Below, one piece after another: positions 14,955 to 18,391 of a stretch of DNA of 18,391 nt (positions within the stretch are counted from its first letter, which is position 1; each line of letters starts with the position of its first letter). A program made the position numbers and the translations under genes. The notes beneath the pieces were generated by a model. It was not told where the DNA came from. It was given only the letters and a program-made list of their open reading frames with translations, and made no database searches. This DNA comes from an uncultured Aquincola sp. (lineage in GTDB: Bacteria; Pseudomonadota; Gammaproteobacteria; Burkholderiales; Burkholderiaceae). The stretch is from contig CAKZXL010000688.1 in the NCBI GenBank assembly GCA_937883885.1, positions 1 to 18,391 on the forward strand. Reading direction: 5' to 3'.

Positions 14955-16322
14955 TCAGCGAGCGGTTTCACGGGCAACGATCGCCTCGGGATTCAGTTCC
15001 CGCTCAGTCAGTGCCTTGGCCGGCACCTTGTAGCCGCCGACCATCACGTCATTGACGTAGGCATACATGCCTTTGTTGAAGTCGTAGGTGACGTTCTTGC
15101 CCGAGTAGGGGATGGTCTTGTCGTACATCACCGTCGACGCCTGGAACATCGAACGGTAGAGCTGTCCGCTCTGGTCGAAGGCGTCGTAGTTGGCAGCGCC
15201 GGTCAGGTCCTCGTCGAAGTAGTACATCCGCTTTGAGTAGACGTGGCGTTGGCCCGGCTTCAACGTCGCCTCAACCACCCACACCCGGTGCAACTCCCAG
15301 CGTTCGCATTCCGGGTTCACGTGTTGCGCCTTCAGGGCCATTTCGACCGTGGGGCAGTCGTAGCTGTTCTTGTAGGCGTTGTACTGGATGTACATCTCAC
15401 GCTTGCCAATCAGCTTGAAGTCGAAGCGGTCCATCTTCCCGGAGAACACGAACAGCTCGTCGAAAAGGGTCACCCCGCCCATACTGGCGACCGGCGTGTC
15501 GTAAGCGAATTCCGGGGACAGCTTCACACGGCGCTGGCCCGGCGTGTAGCTCCAGGCGCGGCGAGGCTTCTCGGTGGGGTCGAGGTAGTCGGTGAGTCCG
15601 GTCATCTCCCCCGCGCGACGCGCCGGCGACTGGGTGATCGAGAAGACGCGCCAGGCCATGTCGGGATCGCGGTCGGTCAGCTCCGTCTGGTAGAAGGTGA
15701 AGTCCGACAGCGTCTGCTGCTGGGCCGTCATGGTCGGCTTGCCGGAAGAATCCACCACCCATGAACGCGACGAGGTGGTCGTGATGGCAGTGTCGCCCTG
15801 GTAGCGCAGCGCCTGGTTCCACATCACCTCGTAGCCGGTCTTCGGGATCGGGAACGGCAGCCCACCCCGGCAGGCACGGTCGATCGCCAGGCCTGCCTTC
15901 AGCGACTTGCATTCGGTGGCATTGCGTACCGTCGCGTCGAGCACCTTCTTGGGGTACGCGGCCGTTCGGCGCGACGGGTAGACATCGAGGTAGTAGGTCG
16001 GAAACTTCTTCAGCATCGCCTTCTGGCCATCGCTGAGCTTGTCCGCATATTTGTCGACGTTTTTGGCGTCGATGCGCAACAGCGGCTTGTCATCCTTGAA
16101 CGGATCCGCCCAGAAGCCGCTGTCAGGCTTGTAGCCCGGCGGCGAGGTGGTCAGCCCCCCCGTGTACGCAGGAATGGTGCCTTCGGCGTTGCCGGCCTTG
16201 ATGGCACCGAACTCCGTGAGCGTGGTGCCCAGCTGCTTGGCCTCTTCGGCCGTCACGGCAGCCAAGGCAGGCAGGACGACGGACGCCAGCGCGGCCGCGG
16301 AAAGGAAGTGTCGAGTCTTCAT
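14955..16322 (-). CDS. DUF1329 protein, LolA-like periplasmic carrier
   Basis: A 455-residue exported protein of the DUF1329 family (PF07044), which shares the LolA/LolB-type half-barrel able to hold a lipid. The signal peptide is MKTRHFLSAAALASVVLPALA with cleavage near residue 21; no cysteine follows, so it should be free in the periplasm. Family marks are EEAKQLGTTLTEFGAIKAGN, AEGTIPAYTGG, the segments YEVMWNQALRYQG and RRAWSYTPGQRRVKLSPEFA, and the late WVVEATLKPGQRHVYSKR. The start at 16322 has AGGAG six bases upstream; the open frame runs further upstream but has no signal peptide there. The gap after the DUF1302 gene is 32 bp, and the two families are commonly paired. A shuttle between the RND protein and the outer membrane is the most attractive role, by inference. 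Confidence 0.9.
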   Translation of the reverse strand: MKTRHFLSAAALASVVLPALAAVTAEEAKQLGTTLTEFGAIKAGNAEGTIPAYTGGLTTSPPGYKPDSGFWADPFKDDKPLLRIDAKNVDKYADKLSDGQKAMLKKFPTYYLDVYPSRRTAAYPKKVLDATVRNATECKSLKAGLAIDRACRGGLPFPIPKTGYEVMWNQALRYQGDTAITTTSSRSWVVDSSGKPTMTAQQQTLSDFTFYQTELTDRDPDMAWRVFSITQSPARRAGEMTGLTDYLDPTEKPRRAWSYTPGQRRVKLSPEFAYDTPVASMGGVTLFDELFVFSGKMDRFDFKLIGKREMYIQYNAYKNSYDCPTVEMALKAQHVNPECERWELHRVWVVEATLKPGQRHVYSKRMYYFDEDLTGAANYDAFDQSGQLYRSMFQASTVMYDKTIPYSGKNVTYDFNKGMYAYVNDVMVGGYKVPAKALTERELNPEAIVARETAR

Positions 16323-16354
16323 GGGGAACTCCTGGTCGGATGCGGACCTGAGGG

Positions 16355-18052
16355 TCAGAATGACGTCTTGAAGGTGAAGGCCAGCCAGCCGCGGTCGGTC
16401 GCACCGACGGTACTGCCAAGCGCGCCACCGCCAATCACGGATGAACCCGAGGCGTTGTACTTGGTCGGTGCCTTGATGTCGGCGTAACGAAGGGAGAACT
16501 CGTAGCGTTGCGAGTACGTGAGCTTGGCGCCTACGGACCAGGTCAACACCTTCTCGAAGCCGCTGGCCGTGGGCGAGTTGCCGTGCAGGCCGTAGTTGAT
16601 GGAAACCGGCAAGTCCAGGTCCCACGAGGGCATCACGCCGAGGTACTGCGGGGTGAAGTTGGCTGCCACCTGCAGGAAGTTGCGGGTCGAGCATGCATCG
16701 CCTTCGTCCCCTGGTTGTGCAGTGGCGCCACTCGTGCCCGACTTCGTGCAGGCGGCCGTGGAATAGCCAACGCCGCGGTAGAGCGCTTCGTTGCGGGTGA
16801 CCTTCAACAACCGGCTGTAAGCCAGTTCGGCCATCACAATGCCGGTGTCCCAGAATGCCGTCTTCGGCAGTCCATACATCCCGTTGACGACGGCATGCAA
16901 GGTGTTGCCGCGGGCGCCGGTGTCATCCGTCGGGCCGTAGGTGGTCTTGGAGTTCAGGTGCGCGTTATGCCGGTAAGACAACTCGCTGCCGACGCTGACG
17001 GAGCCGATGGTCCGCGCCAGGCTGAGACCCAGCAGCTCCACGTTGCGGGCGTAGGTGAAGCGAAACGGCCCCCTCGCACTCAGCATCTGGATGCCGGTCT
17101 CCGGTGCATAGTCGTCAAAGCGCCGATAGAAGACGCCGACGGTCGAATCGATCAAAGCGGCGTTGTACTTCAAGCCTAGACCCCAGTTCCCCGTGTTGCC
17201 CGGTTCATTGTTGGGAGCGCGTGGCAGCGAGACGCCGGGCGCCGCGGGAAGCCGGTCGACCGTGGGCGCGGTGTCCGCGCCCATCAGGTAGGTGCCGCCG
17301 TGTGGCACCCGCGTCGGCTTCCACTCGAGGAAGTACTGGCCCATCACGCTCAGGTCATTGGTCAACTGCGCCTTGAAGGACAACTGGCTGAGCGGAAGAA
17401 ACAGCTCCTTGGTCTCGATGCCCGGGCTCGTCAGCGCTTTCACCCCATCCGTCGGTGACTGCGAGTAGGAGATGGCGTGCCCGCCGATCAGCAGCCCCTC
17501 ACCCCAGGCGAAGGTGTGTCGGCCAAGCTTCACGTTGACCGGCACCTCGCCGAGGTTGAAATTGGTCCAGACGAACGCGTCCAGGAACTCCGCCGACGGC
17601 CCGTTGACGTAGCGCTTGACCGCGTGGTTGTAGCGGTCGTTGACGTAGCTCGTCTGGAACGCGCCGCTCAGAGCGGGCGCACTGACGGAACGGTCGTCGT
17701 AGGCCTGGTCATACCAGGCGGCTGCGCTGACGCGCGCCCCGAACTGACCCTTGTAATTCAGGTCCAGCTCCGACAGCAGGTCAAGACGGTTGGTCACCAC
17801 GTCGTGGCGGCCAAACTTGCTGTCCGATTCGTCGTAGCTCGGGTTCGCCAGAATGCGCGCGTCCTGACTCTCCATGCGCGCGCCGAGGTTGTACCGCACG
17901 GTGTTGTCCCAGCGAACGCGCAGATCGGAATTGCTGGTCTCGACTTCGAAGGCACTGACACCGCCACAGGCAAAGAGAGCGGCAGTCCCGGCCGCGACTG
18001 CCCTCATCCTGTGTGTGGACCCCGTGCAACTCTTGGGGGGATGTGTCGTCAT
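16355..18052 (-). CDS. DUF1302 family outer-membrane beta-barrel protein
   Basis: A 565-residue outer-membrane protein of the DUF1302 family. The start at 18052 gives a signal peptide ending VSA-FE (about residue 34), with GGAG nine bases upstream; a Met at residue 16 is an alternative start. The mature protein begins FEVETSNSDLRVRWDNTVRYN, the usual DUF1302 opening, and then alternates polar and hydrophobic residues, as in a large barrel: WNFNLG-type turns, VNVKLGRHTFAWGEGL, QLTNDLSVMGQYFLEWKPTR. It ends with an aromatic residue (TFKTSF), the signal for barrel insertion. An insert with Cys residues (ACTKSG, DACSTRN) may form a disulphide in an outside loop. It is the first gene after the promoter region and likely forms the channel for the hydrophobic substrate of the cluster. 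Function of the family is not established. Confidence 0.9.
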   Translation of the reverse strand: MTTHPPKSCTGSTHRMRAVAAGTAALFACGGVSAFEVETSNSDLRVRWDNTVRYNLGARMESQDARILANPSYDESDSKFGRHDVVTNRLDLLSELDLNYKGQFGARVSAAAWYDQAYDDRSVSAPALSGAFQTSYVNDRYNHAVKRYVNGPSAEFLDAFVWTNFNLGEVPVNVKLGRHTFAWGEGLLIGGHAISYSQSPTDGVKALTSPGIETKELFLPLSQLSFKAQLTNDLSVMGQYFLEWKPTRVPHGGTYLMGADTAPTVDRLPAAPGVSLPRAPNNEPGNTGNWGLGLKYNAALIDSTVGVFYRRFDDYAPETGIQMLSARGPFRFTYARNVELLGLSLARTIGSVSVGSELSYRHNAHLNSKTTYGPTDDTGARGNTLHAVVNGMYGLPKTAFWDTGIVMAELAYSRLLKVTRNEALYRGVGYSTAACTKSGTSGATAQPGDEGDACSTRNFLQVAANFTPQYLGVMPSWDLDLPVSINYGLHGNSPTASGFEKVLTWSVGAKLTYSQRYEFSLRYADIKAPTKYNASGSSVIGGGALGSTVGATDRGWLAFTFKTSF

Positions 18053-18178
18053 CTGTCTCGCTCCGGCTAGGTGGCTGTGGTGTGGACGACGTGCGCCCTC
18101 ACGCACCTCGCCGCCATCCACCCGACGGGCTTGCAGCAACTGGTACTGGCTGGCTGTCGATTCTGGATAGCGACGTTG

Positions 18179-18194
18179 ATTCTGGTGCCAGAAT
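18179..18194. promoter_or_regulatory. Palindromic operator-like site ATTCTGG-TG-CCAGAAT
   Basis: A perfect inverted repeat of 7-bp arms separated by two bases. The left arm GATTCTGG also occurs 19 bp away at 18159-18166 in the same orientation, so an extra half-site exists on the leader side. It lies at or just after the expected transcription start of the DUF1302 operon, the usual place for a repressor site. Confidence 0.6.
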
Positions 18195-18220
18195 ATAAAC
18201 AGAAGTACAGAGTTTGTACT
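18192..18220 (-). promoter_or_regulatory. Probable promoter of the DUF1302 operon
   Basis: On the minus strand TATATT (18197 to 18192) is a good -10 box in an unusually AT-rich stretch. At 17 bases upstream the -35 position reads AGTACA (18220-18215), poor for sigma-70, so the promoter probably needs an activator. The leader would be about 130 bases. The promoter lies between the thiolase stop and the DUF1302 start. Confidence 0.5.
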
Positions 18221-18221
18221 T
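18203..18221. promoter_or_regulatory. Palindromic site AAGTACA-GAGTT-TGTACTT at the -35 region
   Basis: A perfect 7-bp inverted repeat with a 5-bp spacer, 19 bp in total. It covers the -35 region of the predicted promoter and lies five bases upstream of the -10. The binding protein is unknown and no regulator gene of this cluster is in the window. Confidence 0.6.
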
Positions 18222-18243
18222 ATATCGCCCCACTGCCAGCGTC

Positions 18244-18391
18244 CTACATCCGCTCGAACACCGCCGCAATGCCTTGCCCGCCGCCGATGCACATGGTCAC
18301 CAGCGCATAGCGGCCGCCGGTGCGTTGCAGCTCGTACAAGGCCTTGGTGGCGATGACGGCACCCGAAGCGCCGATGGGGTGGCCCAGCGCG
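18244..18391 (-). CDS. Thiolase (acetyl-CoA C-acyltransferase), C-terminal end
   Basis: The last 48 residues of a thiolase, which cleaves 3-oxoacyl-CoA with CoA to acetyl-CoA and a shortened acyl-CoA, or joins two acetyl-CoA. The GHPIGASG motif carries the catalytic His and TMCIGGGQG the second catalytic Cys; the gene ends in FERM followed by TAG. The rest is beyond the window edge. It runs in the same direction as the DUF1302 operon and stops 191 bp before the DUF1302 start, with the promoter region in between. It may therefore be an upstream unit of the same catabolic gene set. Confidence 0.92.
   Translation of the reverse strand, partial: ALGHPIGASGAVIATKALYELQRTGGRYALVTMCIGGGQGIAAVFERM

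Noticed and set aside
1..18391. CRISPR arrays, tRNA or rRNA genes
   Set aside because: No regularly spaced repeats and no tRNA- or rRNA-like conserved segments were seen on either strand.

Overview
The window looks like a chromosomal segment of a high-GC betaproteobacterium, most likely order Burkholderiales. This rests on the GC-rich codon use, the style of the methylcitrate synthase and the ScfR/RamB-type regulator, and the IS3-family relic. I cannot name a genus with confidence. Translated regions are dense and well formed, with one clear non-coding stretch at about 2266-2899.

Region 1 (1-2265) is a propionyl-CoA / short-chain acyl-CoA control point. A truncated 2-methylcitrate synthase gene (prpC) and a small hotdog-fold acyl-CoA thioesterase run leftward. 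A divergent XRE-family short-chain fatty acyl regulator runs rightward. The 179-bp gap between them carries a set of GCGAA half-sites that resemble RamB/PrpR operators.

Region 2 (2266-6634) starts with about 630 bp without a gene that holds an IS-end-like inverted repeat. It is followed by a rightward iron-acquisition operon: a TonB-dependent receptor with an N-terminal signalling (STN) domain, a PepSY-family inner-membrane protein (probable siderophore-iron reductase), and an overlapping 58-residue two-helix membrane protein. The sigma/anti-sigma partners usual for an STN receptor are not in the window.

Region 3 (6665-7294) is a 630-bp, internally deleted IS3-family element with 28-bp terminal inverted repeats still 24/28 identical. 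It sits between the two convergent operons.

Region 4 (7331-18391) is the most interesting part. It is a leftward operon of nine tightly spaced genes: DUF1302 outer-membrane protein, DUF1329 LolA-like periplasmic protein, YCF48-like beta-propeller, RND/MMPL inner-membrane transporter, two-module VOC protein, enoyl-CoA hydratase, SDR, DUF1993 protein, SDR. The 3' end of a thiolase gene lies upstream. The promoter region carries two strong palindromes. I infer a transport route across the cell envelope for a hydrophobic compound, joined to a CoA-thioester catabolic pathway. The substrate cannot be read from the sequence.
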